Origin: Aquimarina latercula DSM 2041
GTDB taxonomy: Bacteria > Bacteroidota > Bacteroidia > Flavobacteriales > Flavobacteriaceae
DNA length: 64,000 bases
Direction: 5' to 3'
NCBI RefSeq assembly: GCF_000430645.1
Contig: NZ_AUMK01000013.1
Location: 124,001-188,000 of the forward strand
Shown: positions 34,162 to 42,887 of the stretch, in pieces
How positions within the stretch are numbered: position 1 is the first letter of the stretch
Layout: the number at the start of each line of letters is the position of its first letter
Made by a program: the position numbers and the translations under genes
The notes under the pieces: model-generated
Seen by the model: the letters and a program-made list of their open reading frames with translations, nothing else
What the model was told of the DNA's origin: nothing
Databases searched by the model: none

Positions 34162-35612
34162 TTGACTTCCTCTAAGGAAAGTAAAGCATCTCCATATAAT
34201 TCGCATTGTTCAATGGTTTCAGTTATGTGAGTAATTGTAGTTCTAGGATTTATTAAACACATTCTTAATACTACTTGCCCTAAAAGCACTGTTGTAACTA
34301 ATAATGCTTCTCTGGAGTTCATTATTTTTTCAGAGATTTTCTGATTGATAATATCAATTTCTTTTTCAGATAAATTTTTGTCAATTGGATGATACCTGAA
34401 ATTAATAACGGCTAACGTAGCTGGAGAAATTACTTCCCATTTAGAGCTTTTTCTGAGAATATTTTCAGTTTGTTCTGCTAATTCTATATTGTATTGTATC
34501 GCTTTTTTGAAAGAATTTAAACCAAAAGTTTTTAATGACATGTAGAATTTTAGAGCACGAAAACGGCGAGTTAATTGAATCCCGTGATCATAAAAATTGA
34601 TTTCTGATTCATTTCCCTCGACATCTCGCAAGTATTCAGGTTTTTCGCTAAATGTTCCACTTAGCCAATTGTGGTCTTTTACAAGTAAGCATCCCATTTC
34701 ATATGGTTGAAAAAACCATTTATGAGGATCTACTGTTAACGAATCTGCTTTTTCAATACCTTTTAGTAATTCTTTCCCATTATCAGCTAATATTGCAGCT
34801 CCTCCGTAGGCTCCATCTATATGAAACCATAGCTTTTCATTGGTACAGATTTTTGCAATTTCGTCTAATGGGTCTACGGTTCCTGTATTAGTGGTTCCTG
34901 CAGAAGCTATCATACAAAAAGGTTCTAACCCTTGTAGACGATCTTTGGCAATCGCATTTTTTAATTTGTTTAAAGACATTTTAAACTCGAGATCTGTCGG
35001 TATAATCCTTATTTGACTTTTTTTGAAGCCAATTACTTTGATCGCTTTAATATTCGAAGAGTGTGCCTGATCCGATAAATAGATTACTGATTTAGAAAAG
35101 TCATCTCCGCATTTAATTCTTCTTGCGGTTACTAGAGCAGTTAGATTAGCCATAGATCCACCACTAGTAAAAATACCACCTCCTTGTTTAGTACCAAACC
35201 CAAAAATTTCTAATAACCAATTCATGGTAAGAATTTCTAATTCTGCTGCTGCCGGAGAAGCCGCCCAACCACCTGAAAAGATATTGAAACCCGTGGCTAT
35301 CGTGTCTGCCATTGCGCTTATGTAATTGCTTGGTCCCGGAACGAAAGAAAATGATTTTGGATGGGATACAATCGTACTTTGTGGTATAATCTCCTTCATG
35401 ACAAAATCAAGAACTTTATTGGCATCGGTAGGATTGGTTGGAATATCTTCAGTTAGTAGATTATCCATTTCTTCGCGAGTTGCTATTGCTACTGGTTTTT
35501 TAGAGTCTTGATTGTCAAAATGTTCTACTATATGATCTATTATTGTATATCCATATTGTGTCATATCATCCTTGGACAATATTAATTCTGGATTTAGGTG
35601 GTTTTCCTTCAT
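34158..35612 (-). CDS. PLP-dependent decarboxylase, group II (aromatic-L-amino-acid type)
   Basis: The 484-residue protein shows the group II decarboxylase signatures: FTSGGSMANLTALVTAR, WFHIDGAYGGAA with the Asp that pairs with the cofactor, and Lys 298 in LTVDPHKWFFQPYEMG for the internal aldimine. It decarboxylates an amino acid such as an aromatic one, aspartate or diaminobutyrate; the substrate is not decided by sequence. It is downstream of a candidate -7 element and convergent with DUF2797 (4-base overlap). The LysE gene downstream is on the same strand and could be an exporter of an amino acid or amine, which would fit but is an inference. Confidence 0.93.
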   Translation of the reverse strand: MKENHLNPELILSKDDMTQYGYTIIDHIVEHFDNQDSKKPVAIATREEMDNLLTEDIPTNPTDANKVLDFVMKEIIPQSTIVSHPKSFSFVPGPSNYISAMADTIATGFNIFSGGWAASPAAAELEILTMNWLLEIFGFGTKQGGGIFTSGGSMANLTALVTARRIKCGDDFSKSVIYLSDQAHSSNIKAIKVIGFKKSQIRIIPTDLEFKMSLNKLKNAIAKDRLQGLEPFCMIASAGTTNTGTVDPLDEIAKICTNEKLWFHIDGAYGGAAILADNGKELLKGIEKADSLTVDPHKWFFQPYEMGCLLVKDHNWLSGTFSEKPEYLRDVEGNESEINFYDHGIQLTRRFRALKFYMSLKTFGLNSFKKAIQYNIELAEQTENILRKSSKWEVISPATLAVINFRYHPIDKNLSEKEIDIINQKISEKIMNSREALLVTTVLLGQVVLRMCLINPRTTITHITETIEQCELYGDALLSLEEVN

Positions 35613-35637
35613 TGCATCTTTTTATCAAAATCGTATG

Positions 35638-35645
35638 CAAATGTA
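35638..35645 (-). promoter_or_regulatory. Putative -7 promoter element before the PLP decarboxylase
   Basis: CAAATGTA on the plus strand is TACATTTG on the minus strand, a full match to TAnnTTTG, 26 bases before the start codon. Confidence 0.45.
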
Positions 35646-35709
35646 GACTGTTTTTGAATATTAAAATAGGTATAAAACAGTTTTAAAAAAGTATATGTTA
35701 ATTGTGCCT

Positions 35710-36342
35710 TTAGACTATGAAGAATTTTAATCCCTGAACAACTGAAATTACTATTAAAGCAATTCCAATAATTTTAAATAATTTAGTCTTAGAGTTGTTA
35801 GATTTACTTGCCATTTTATTACCCCATTTACTGTATAAATAAAGCGTTCCAATTTTACCTAAGTATATACCAGAAAAGAAAAGAAATAAGGCAATTAGTG
35901 GTGTGTATAGCGTAAGCTCAAATAGATGTTTATTGGTTAATGATATTGCTACTATCCAATATATGATAACAGGTGGGTTTAGAAAGGCAAGGGAAAAACC
36001 GGTTAAGAATTTAGACTTTCCAAACTTATTTTTTTTAATTTCTTTGACAGTTTCTGTTTTGTTAGTTCTTGCTAAAAAATAAACTCCGATAATTAAGAAT
36101 ATAGAAATAATTACTATCTGAATCCATCGATTGTTTTCAAAAAAATCTGTCAATTCCATACTACAATGTAATGCGAAAAGAGCTAATAGTACTTCGCCAA
36201 CACCAGCAGCTAAAGCTATTCGGAAAGCTTTTTTTGTGTCTTCTTTAATAGTAGTATTGATTACAGCAATATTTACAGCTCCAAGTGGAAGCGCGCCAGC
36301 GATCGAAGTTAATATTCCCAAAAACAGATAAAATGTAATCAT
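35710..36342 (-). CDS. LysE family amino-acid exporter
   Basis: The 210-residue protein has six hydrophobic segments and the LysE/RhtB start LGILTSIAGALPLGAVNIAV, then KKAFRIALAAGVGEVLLALF and the late LAFLNPPVIIYW. Members export amino acids or related small molecules through the inner membrane by proton exchange. Length fits. Upstream is the tandem cassette region; downstream on the same strand is the PLP decarboxylase gene, 97 bases away. Confidence 0.9.
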   Translation of the reverse strand: MITFYLFLGILTSIAGALPLGAVNIAVINTTIKEDTKKAFRIALAAGVGEVLLALFALHCSMELTDFFENNRWIQIVIISIFLIIGVYFLARTNKTETVKEIKKNKFGKSKFLTGFSLAFLNPPVIIYWIVAISLTNKHLFELTLYTPLIALFLFFSGIYLGKIGTLYLYSKWGNKMASKSNNSKTKLFKIIGIALIVISVVQGLKFFIV

Positions 36343-36408
36343 GTTTTCTTAGTAGTGAATTCTAAAATACCCTTACAATAATATACGATATTTTATCTAT
36401 TGCAAAAG

Positions 36409-36436
36409 AAAAAGACAGTATAAATACTGTCTTTTT
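36409..36436 (-). terminator. Hairpin terminator of cassette 1
   Basis: AAAGACAGTA pairs with TACTGTCTTT around TAAA, with A/T runs on both sides. It lies 26 bases past the stop of the small gene of cassette 1 and ends that unit before the LysE gene. Confidence 0.8.
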
Positions 36437-36461
36437 CTTAATTTTTTATTTAAACCTCAAG

Positions 36462-36908
36462 TTAAAAGTTTTTAGTAACTCCGATTCTCATTTTCTTTAT
36501 GATTTCTTCGAAATATAAAATTGTTAGTATGATTTTTTCTGTATCCGCGTAGGGGACCAGTTCTTCTATAGAATTCTGAGTTACGTTGATTGCTTCTTTG
36601 TTAGTTTCTACACTTTTTTTAAGAGATTTTATGTGTCCCGAATCTTCTTTAATTCCTAGGTCGCTTAATCTAACTCCAGGCTCATTAGTAAGAGATAGAA
36701 ACGGAAGAACAGTAATGATTTCCTTTATACGATCTTGATAAAGTTGAATGAGTTGTCCTTTTTTTAGATCTTCTAAATCACGTATAGTATGAAATTTAGT
36801 TATTTGGTCTCTTTGATTGAAAAAAACGGCTTCATCTTTTTGCTGGCCATTGATATAATGGATGGACAAGAAAAAGATGAAACCTACTAATAGTTTTGAT
36901 TTAAGCAT
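36462..36908 (-). CDS. Cassette 1 small secreted helical protein (unknown function)
   Basis: The 148-residue protein has a signal peptide (1-21, INGQ). The body is conserved in all three copies: ITKFHTIRDLEDLKKGQLIQ, an ITVLPFLSLTNEPGVRLSDL block, then SIEELVPYADTEKIILTILY and the ending EEIIKKMRIGVTKNF. It is mainly helical, with no Cys in the mature part. It lies 86 bases downstream of the large gene of its cassette and is followed by a terminator. I know no named family. It is likely a periplasmic or surface partner of the beta-helix protein. Confidence 0.85.
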   Translation of the reverse strand: MLKSKLLVGFIFFLSIHYINGQQKDEAVFFNQRDQITKFHTIRDLEDLKKGQLIQLYQDRIKEIITVLPFLSLTNEPGVRLSDLGIKEDSGHIKSLKKSVETNKEAINVTQNSIEELVPYADTEKIILTILYFEEIIKKMRIGVTKNF

Positions 36909-36994
36909 AATTTGTATTGCCGGATTAAATTCGTTTACAGGATTTGGGGAACCTGGGACAAAAAAATGTTATTTTTAATAGGTATGGTCAGCAT

Positions 36995-38269
36995 CTATTG
37001 CATTACCATATAATTATTCATTGCCTTTTTAAGATGAAACTTTGGTGCTGATTTACTTGTAGGGTCTTCAAACAATTTATCAACACTAACAAAGTCTTTA
37101 GTAAATCGATTGTATTTCAAAATATTTAAAACTCCAGCATTTGGTTTGTAGCTTACTTCTACACCTTCTCCATGAATATTGAAAAAGCTGTTGTCCATTT
37201 TGAAAGCTCTTTCTAGTACAGCTAGAGAAGTATATGATTCATCGAATTTTACAACATTAGAAAATCCTGAAATTTTAGAATTGTGTAAATACACCAAAGC
37301 AGAATTTGTTGCAGAAATGGCAGACGCCGTATGCATATAATTCGAGTTATCAGATAAATTAACAAAAGTCGAATTAGTAATAGTTACATCAGTAATTGCA
37401 TTTGGCTTTAAGAATCCTTGATTTTTATCATATCCGTCAATCTCTATAGCAAAAGATCCCTTTGGGCTGTTGATGTATGGATGACGAACTGCCATAAGTT
37501 GATCAAGATCTCCTTTAAAACCTTCAGAAATCTGATAATCATCGTCTTCTGCTTTATAAGAAATCATGTTTCTTATGTTGTTATTACCTCCAGTCCAATT
37601 AAATGAATCTTGACCTGAATAGCTAACCATTATATGATCTACAATAGAAGCGGCACCAATTCCGAATAACGATAAACCGTTTAATTGATCAGTTCCCTTT
37701 GATTTGCTACCTGGGAATTCTATTCTAACATATCTTAGTACTGTAGTTTGTTCATCTGGATTATTTCCTCCATATACGGCATATTGAGGGTTAAAGTCTC
37801 CTTTTATAATACCATTTCCAGAAACTGAATTTACGTTTCCAGAGCCAGCTATTATGATACCACCCCAATCTCCACTCGCTCTTGATTTAGGAGCTTTGTT
37901 AGAGGTAAAAACAATTGGGTAGGCTTCTGTACCAACCGCAATAAGTTTAGAACCTTTACTAATAATTAGATTCGCAGGATTTTCATGATCTCCTCTTATT
38001 ACGGTTCCTTCTTGTATGGTTAATATTGCATTTCCTATTACATATACATTACCAGATAATAGATACACTGTATCATTACTTAGATAAGTGTCTTCTGCTA
38101 TAATGTTTGGAAGTTTTTCTTCTGCTTCAGGATAGTTTGTGCTGTTTGGAGTGAAATTGGTCCAACCTTTAGTCCATTTGCTGTCATTAGTATTGAAATC
38201 TTGTGCGTTAGAGTTTAAAATAGTAATGCATAAAAGAATAGACGTAATTAAGGCGCATCTTAGTTTCAT
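36995..38269 (-). CDS. Cassette 1 secreted parallel beta-helix protein (unknown function)
   Basis: The 424-residue protein has a signal peptide (1-22, LNSNAQ) and a family-wide start W-T-K-G-W-T-N-F-x-P-N. A right-handed beta-helix built of strands and glycine turns follows: LTIQEGTVIRGDHENPANLI, KLIAVGTEAYPIVFTSNKAP, GDWGGIIIAGSGNV, LRYVRIEFPGSK, GLSLFGIGAASIVDHIMVSY. It ends in NNYMVMQ. The pattern resembles Bacteroidota and Shewanella proteins found beside TonB-dependent receptors, but no receptor is near. No type IX C-terminal sorting domain is seen, so the final location is open. The second gene of the cassette follows after 86 bases. Confidence 0.87.
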   Translation of the reverse strand: MKLRCALITSILLCITILNSNAQDFNTNDSKWTKGWTNFTPNSTNYPEAEEKLPNIIAEDTYLSNDTVYLLSGNVYVIGNAILTIQEGTVIRGDHENPANLIISKGSKLIAVGTEAYPIVFTSNKAPKSRASGDWGGIIIAGSGNVNSVSGNGIIKGDFNPQYAVYGGNNPDEQTTVLRYVRIEFPGSKSKGTDQLNGLSLFGIGAASIVDHIMVSYSGQDSFNWTGGNNNIRNMISYKAEDDDYQISEGFKGDLDQLMAVRHPYINSPKGSFAIEIDGYDKNQGFLKPNAITDVTITNSTFVNLSDNSNYMHTASAISATNSALVYLHNSKISGFSNVVKFDESYTSLAVLERAFKMDNSFFNIHGEGVEVSYKPNAGVLNILKYNRFTKDFVSVDKLFEDPTSKSAPKFHLKKAMNNYMVMQ

Positions 38270-38738
38270 AAAAGTTTAATTTTGGGGTTAAAATTTAGAA
38301 GAAAATTCTCTCTTCTACTTTAGGGTCACTAAGTTAATATACTTTTCTGATAGTTGGTTACGTTTTTACCGTAAAATATGTACGTTCGTCGTCATTTTAC
38401 ATGTAATTATGAAAATTTTAAGAGTATTATTCCTACTTAATAAGATTTTACGATGTTGATTTTCAGTATTTTATGTATTGTTTAAGTATTTAATGAAAAA
38501 GATAAACAATAATGATCTTAAAGAGTTTTTTAGTTTATTTTCAAAATCTTTTTTTATTTAAAATATTGATTTTTAGGTATTTATGTTTTTTACGTTTTTT
38601 TGAAATTTGATTAATTTTTCTCTTTTATGTAAATGTTTCATTATTAAAAAAGTAAAATCACGTTTAATTCAGTGAATTATAAACGTGATTTTTGCACCTT
38701 TTGTCGATGATTAATTCCCTTTTTGGCTGAGCAATAAT
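38270..38738. other. Leader region between cassettes 1 and 2 (469 bases)
   Basis: No gene is seen. It is AT-rich and holds the upstream region of the beta-helix gene of cassette 1, including a TACGTTTTTACCGTA motif at 38359-38373, and the cassette 2 terminator (38654-38693). Confidence 0.7.
38654..38693 (-). terminator. Hairpin terminator of cassette 2
   Basis: AAAATCACGTTTA pairs with TAAACGTGATTTT around a 13-base loop, a 13-base perfect stem with T-runs, 45 bases past the stop of the small gene of cassette 2. Confidence 0.8.
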
Positions 38739-39179
38739 TTATATATTTCCATCCTTGCCTAATCTCATCTTTTTAATCATTTCTTCAAAATATAAGATTG
38801 CCCATATAATGTTATCCGTATCTGAGTAGGGGACTAATTCTTTTACAGTGTTTGTAGTATAAACGAAAGCTCTATCCGCTATTTCATTATTTTTTTCTAC
38901 AACTTTAATATTATCAGAGTCTTCTTTAATACCAATATCACTTAGACTAGTTCCCGGTTGATTCGATAACGATAAGTATGGTAGTACTATAAAAATCTCT
39001 CTTGTTCGTTCCAAGTATAATTCAATTAAGGCTCCTTTATTAAGATCTTGTAGTTCATCTATAGTATGAAATCTATTAATTAGTTTATCATCATTATAGA
39101 GGACTCCCTTCTTTTTAGTTTGTGCACTTAAAGTACCTATTGTAAGCACTAATAGTAATAGTATAGATGTTTTTTTCAT
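38739..39179 (-). CDS. Cassette 2 small secreted helical protein (unknown function)
   Basis: The 146-residue protein has a signal peptide (1-19, GTLSAQ). It is the counterpart of the proteins at 36462 and 40750, with the same blocks: FHTIDELQDLNKGALIELYL, IFIVLPYLSLSNQPGTSLSD, KELVPYSDTDNIIWAILYF and EEMIKKMRLGKDGNI. The ending LGKDGNI is more polar than in the other copies. It lies 30 bases after the cassette 2 beta-helix gene and before a terminator hairpin. Confidence 0.85.
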   Translation of the reverse strand: MKKTSILLLLVLTIGTLSAQTKKKGVLYNDDKLINRFHTIDELQDLNKGALIELYLERTREIFIVLPYLSLSNQPGTSLSDIGIKEDSDNIKVVEKNNEIADRAFVYTTNTVKELVPYSDTDNIIWAILYFEEMIKKMRLGKDGNI

Positions 39180-39209
39180 GGTTCTTTTTTTTGTTTGTGG
39201 TTGGATTAC

Positions 39210-40466
39210 TTACTGGATTACCATGTAATTATTTAGTGAGTTTTTTAATGAAAAATCTGGGTTTGATTTATCTAATGGATCACTAAATATTTCTTCTGGT
39301 TGCTGAAATGTTTTAGTAAATCGATTGTATTTCAAAAGGTTAAATGTGTCATCTTTGATATTGTTATGGGTAACTACACCTTCCTTGTGTACATTAAAAA
39401 AGCTATTGTCTAGTTTAAAAGCCGTTTCTATCATTCTAAGGGTAGAAAATGTTTTATCTAGTTTTACTACATCAGAAAATCCAGATATATTGGAGTTATT
39501 AAGATAAAGCTCACCTAAGTTGTTTATTGAAATTGCAGCTCTAGTGTGGTTGTAATTGCTTTCATCTGCTAAACTAATTAATGTGGCTCCGGTGATATCA
39601 ATACTGGATAATATTTTGGAATTGTCAAAACCTAGGTTTTTATTATAACCATCTACTTCAATTGCATATGATCCATTATTACTTGTGATATATGGGTGTT
39701 TAACTGCTAAAATATTGATAAGCTCTCCTCGGTATCCTTGCGTAAAATCAAAATCATCATCATTTGATTTATATGAGATTAGATTTCTAGAGGTAGAGGC
39801 TCCTCCGTGCCATTCGAAAGAATCATCTGCAGAATAACTTATCATTACATTTTCTACCACAGACTTGCTTCCCAGTGCATATAAGGATAATCCATTTGTA
39901 GATTTACCTGCATATTCGATTCTTACAAACTTTAATATTGTAGTTTCTTCTTCCATTTTGTTTCCTCCAAATATGGTGTATAGAGGATTAAATTTACCCT
40001 TGATACTTCCTTCTCCTTCTACAGTATTGGCTTTACCGGATCCAATAATAGTTATTCCACCCCAATCTCCACTTTTTCTTGAGTTTCTGGATTTGTTAGA
40101 GGTAAATACGATGGGTGATGCCTTAGTTCCATTGGCGATAAGTTTAGCTCCTCTAGATACGATGAGGTTTGTTGGTTTTTCAGTGTCTGCTTTTATTAGT
40201 GTTCCTTCTTCTATAGTTAAAGTGGCATTGTTTACAACATATACATCACCAGAAATAAAGTAGACAATATCACTACTCAAAAAGGTGTCTTCGTTGATAA
40301 TGTTTGGTAATTGCTCTTCGTAATCTGGGTAATTGGTGTTATTTGGTGAAAAATTGGTCCAATCTTTCATCCATTTCATGGTATTTGGGTTGAAATCATT
40401 TTGAGATAAGCTCGAAACTGATATTGTAATAATTAAAAATAAACTTAATATTGCTCTTGTCTTCAT
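39210..40466 (-). CDS. Cassette 2 secreted parallel beta-helix protein (unknown function)
   Basis: The 418-residue protein has a signal peptide (1-21, VSSLSQ), then W-M-K-D-W-T-N-F-S-P-N, with the same beta-helix rungs as its cassette 1 and 3 counterparts: TLTIEEGTLIKADTEKPTNL, KLIANGTKASPIVFTSNKSR, GDWGGITIIGSGKA, LKFVRIEYAGK, VMISYSADDSFEWHGG, and an end in NNYMVIQ. The VSYS-x-D-DSFEW block recalls a family found with TonB-dependent receptors, but the DN-type metal motif there is not kept exactly. It is 30 bases upstream of the small gene of the same cassette. Confidence 0.87.
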   Translation of the reverse strand: MKTRAILSLFLIITISVSSLSQNDFNPNTMKWMKDWTNFSPNNTNYPDYEEQLPNIINEDTFLSSDIVYFISGDVYVVNNATLTIEEGTLIKADTEKPTNLIVSRGAKLIANGTKASPIVFTSNKSRNSRKSGDWGGITIIGSGKANTVEGEGSIKGKFNPLYTIFGGNKMEEETTILKFVRIEYAGKSTNGLSLYALGSKSVVENVMISYSADDSFEWHGGASTSRNLISYKSNDDDFDFTQGYRGELINILAVKHPYITSNNGSYAIEVDGYNKNLGFDNSKILSSIDITGATLISLADESNYNHTRAAISINNLGELYLNNSNISGFSDVVKLDKTFSTLRMIETAFKLDNSFFNVHKEGVVTHNNIKDDTFNLLKYNRFTKTFQQPEEIFSDPLDKSNPDFSLKNSLNNYMVIQ

Positions 40467-40713
40467 AACTTCTTTTTTTAAGTTATACCTTCACTAGATC
40501 TTTTGTAGTTGATCAGTTTTTCTATCAAGGTTTGTTAACTAGTAACACCATTTAGTTCGATAAGACGTAATAAAGATTACAGAAAAAATGATTTATTAAC
40601 ATTTTTTTGTAAGAATTAGCAAGTAGAAAGGATTCTTGACTACACTGTTTCTAAGTTATAGTACAAGATTTTTTAATTGAGATTAGTTGAGATAGGATAG
40701 GGGGTTTTGGGAT

Positions 40714-40740
40714 AAAAAAAACAGCCATCAGGCTGTTTTT
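40714..40740 (-). terminator. Hairpin terminator of cassette 3
   Basis: AAAAACAGCC pairs with GGCTGTTTTT around ATCA, flanked by A and T runs. It lies 10 bases past the stop of the small gene of cassette 3. Confidence 0.85.
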
Positions 40741-40749
40741 AATATTGTT

Positions 40750-41190
40750 CTAAAAATTTCCGTTGACTCCGATCCGAATTTTTTTGATCATTTCTTCATA
40801 ATATAAAATGGACCATATTATTTTTTCAGTATCAGCATAAGGCACGAACTCTGTTATTAAATTACTAGTTCTTCCAAAGGCATCCGTAGTTGTCTCGTGA
40901 TGTTTTTTTAGAAGTTTTTGATTGTCCGAGTTTTCTTTTATTCCAATATCTGAAAGACTAACATTAGCTTCATTAGTTAATGCTATATATGGAAGTACGG
41001 TAATGATTTCATTTGCTCTCTCTATATATAATTTAACAAGTTGTCCCTTTTTTAGATTTTCTAATTCATCAATAGTGTGAAACTTGTTAATCATTGTGCT
41101 CTGGTCAAAAAGAATATTGTTTTTAGTTTGAGCAAAACTGGTAGTAACTATAAAAAGGAAAAAAAATATTTTAGTAATCGATTTCATCAT
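40750..41190 (-). CDS. Cassette 3 small secreted helical protein (unknown function)
   Basis: The 146-residue protein has a signal peptide (1-20, TTSFAQ). The body repeats the family blocks: KFHTIDELENLKKGQLVKLY, EIITVLPYIALTNEANVSLS, ITEFVPYADTEKIIWSILYY, EEMIKKIRIGVNGNF. It lies 34 bases after the cassette 3 beta-helix gene. The three small proteins agree best in the N-terminal helix and the C-terminal 30 residues, which suggests these are contact surfaces; that is an inference. Confidence 0.85.
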   Translation of the reverse strand: MMKSITKIFFFLFIVTTSFAQTKNNILFDQSTMINKFHTIDELENLKKGQLVKLYIERANEIITVLPYIALTNEANVSLSDIGIKENSDNQKLLKKHHETTTDAFGRTSNLITEFVPYADTEKIIWSILYYEEMIKKIRIGVNGNF

Positions 41191-41224
41191 TAGGTTGTTA
41201 AATAATTATAGCGTAAATTTTATT

Positions 41225-42493
41225 TTACTGCATTACTGTGTAACTATCACGTGCTTGTTTTAATGTAAATTCTGGGTTTTTATTGTCTAGAGGTTTCTCA
41301 AATAGATCAGAAACATTTCTAAACTGTGTTGTAAACATATTATATTTTAATAATTTCTGCGCTTCTGATTTTGGTTCTAAATTGGTTAAAACATTTGCAT
41401 CGTGTACGTTAAAGATACTATTTTCTAAAGAAAATGAATTAGCTAACTCAGTAAAAGATCTATAAGAATTGTCAAATTTTACCACATTAGCAAATCCCGA
41501 TATTTTTGAATCTAGAAAATTTAGTTTTGCTAAATTTTTTGAAGAAATCGCAGCAGTAGTATGTTGGTAATTGCTGTTGTCAGAGAGATTAATTAAAGTA
41601 GCCTGCGAAATTTTTACATAAGAGAGTTTTTTAGAGGTCAACCCTAATTTTTTATCATATCCATCTATCTCAATTGCATAAGATCCACTAACATCTGATA
41701 TATAAGGGTGTCTAACGGCTACAATATTATATAATTCTCCTCTATATCCTAAGGTAAAATCATAATCGTCATCCTTGGCTTTATAAGAAATTAGATTATT
41801 TATATTAAATGTACCTCCGAAAAATTCAAAAGAATCATCGGCAGAATGGCTAATCATAATGTTGTTTAGAATAGATTTCTTTCCTAAAGCATACAGAGAT
41901 AATCCATTTAACTCTTTTGATTGATTGATTTTTTTTCCTGCATACTCAATTCTCACATAAGTCATAATTGCAGTCATTTCTTGATCATCGTTTCCTCCAT
42001 ATAATGAATAATGAGGAAGAAAATCTCCTTCAATAATTCCTGCTTCTGATGGAGAGTTTATAATCCCAGATCCCGCAATTACTATTCCTCCCCAATCTCC
42101 GCTTTTTCTCGCTTTAGGAGATTTGCTAGATGTAAAAACTATAGGTTGCCCCTTAAGTCCGCTTGCTATTAGTTGCGATCCTTTAGTAATTACTAAGCTT
42201 GTAGAGGTTTCATTATCACATCTAATAATTGTGCCTTCTTGAATAGTTAGCGTAGCTCCGTTGGTTACATAAGTATTACCAGACAATAGGTATACTGAAT
42301 CATTTGATAAATAAGTGTCTCTGTCAATGATATTGGGAATGTCGCTATCAGGTTCTGGATATGCTTCGTGATTAGGGTCAAAGTTGGTCCATCCTTTTGT
42401 CCATTTCATAGGATTATCATTCATTGCGTTTTGAGATGATAAAAACAAAGGGAAAAATATAAGAAATGCAAGGGGGAAAATAGCTGGTTTCAT
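41225..42493 (-). CDS. Cassette 3 secreted parallel beta-helix protein (unknown function)
   Basis: The 422-residue protein has a signal peptide (1-20, LFLSSQ), W-T-K-G-W-T-N-F-D-P-N, and the rungs TLTIQEGTIIRCDNETSTSL, QLIASGLKGQPIVFTSSKSP, GDWGGIVIAGSGI, MTYVRIEYAGKK and IMISHSADDSFEFFGG, ending in DSYTVMQ. This copy is the first transcribed of the three and has the longest upstream region. It shares the same domain plan as its two downstream counterparts and is followed after 34 bases by its small partner gene. Confidence 0.87.
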   Translation of the reverse strand: MKPAIFPLAFLIFFPLFLSSQNAMNDNPMKWTKGWTNFDPNHEAYPEPDSDIPNIIDRDTYLSNDSVYLLSGNTYVTNGATLTIQEGTIIRCDNETSTSLVITKGSQLIASGLKGQPIVFTSSKSPKARKSGDWGGIVIAGSGIINSPSEAGIIEGDFLPHYSLYGGNDDQEMTAIMTYVRIEYAGKKINQSKELNGLSLYALGKKSILNNIMISHSADDSFEFFGGTFNINNLISYKAKDDDYDFTLGYRGELYNIVAVRHPYISDVSGSYAIEIDGYDKKLGLTSKKLSYVKISQATLINLSDNSNYQHTTAAISSKNLAKLNFLDSKISGFANVVKFDNSYRSFTELANSFSLENSIFNVHDANVLTNLEPKSEAQKLLKYNMFTTQFRNVSDLFEKPLDNKNPEFTLKQARDSYTVMQ

Positions 42494-42887
42494 AACTTTT
42501 TGCGGGGTTTATTTTTCGGGTAAAATTATAATTATAAGAATTAGAGGTATTGGATCTAACTTTACTAAATAGTTAATCCAATTTTAACAAATTTATTGTG
42601 CGACAACCATTATTTCTTTAATGAAATAACTTTTTAATATACGAGATATCGTTTGCGAAGTTTTAATATTTTGATTTTAAAAGGTTTATAAATATTGCTA
42701 TATCCAATTAAAATCCCATGCTTTTTTGTAGTTTTCCCAGTACTAATGTACTAAGAAATAAACATAAAAAAAATTTATTACTAATGATGGTTAATTCCAA
42801 TAGTAATTTTTATGCAAAATGGAGTATTAGCACATTATAATTAAAAAAATGATAAGAATCTTCTATATAGGATAGATAAAAACAAGT
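42494..42887. other. Gene-free stretch upstream of cassette 3 (394 bases)
   Basis: No gene, no hairpin of note. AT-rich, likely holds the cassette 3 leader at its left end and the AsmA gene's 3' flank at its right end. I see no clear promoter. Confidence 0.6.

Larger units (their letters stand above)
36409..42493 (-). repeat. Three tandem copies of a two-gene secreted-protein cassette
   Basis: Going with the minus strand, the order is large-small, large-small, large-small at 42493-40750, 40466-38739 and 38269-36462. Each large protein (418-424 residues) and each small one (146-148) matches its counterparts over the whole length. Each cassette has its own terminator hairpin, with a 280-470-base leader before cassettes 1 and 2 and a 394-base region before cassette 3. 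The copies are clearly diverged, so the duplication is old or the copies have been driven apart. Confidence 0.93.

Noticed and set aside
36462..42493. Type IX sorting domain on the beta-helix proteins
   Set aside because: The proteins end in a short strand and NNYMVMQ or similar, without the 70-80 residue C-terminal domain typical of type IX cargo.
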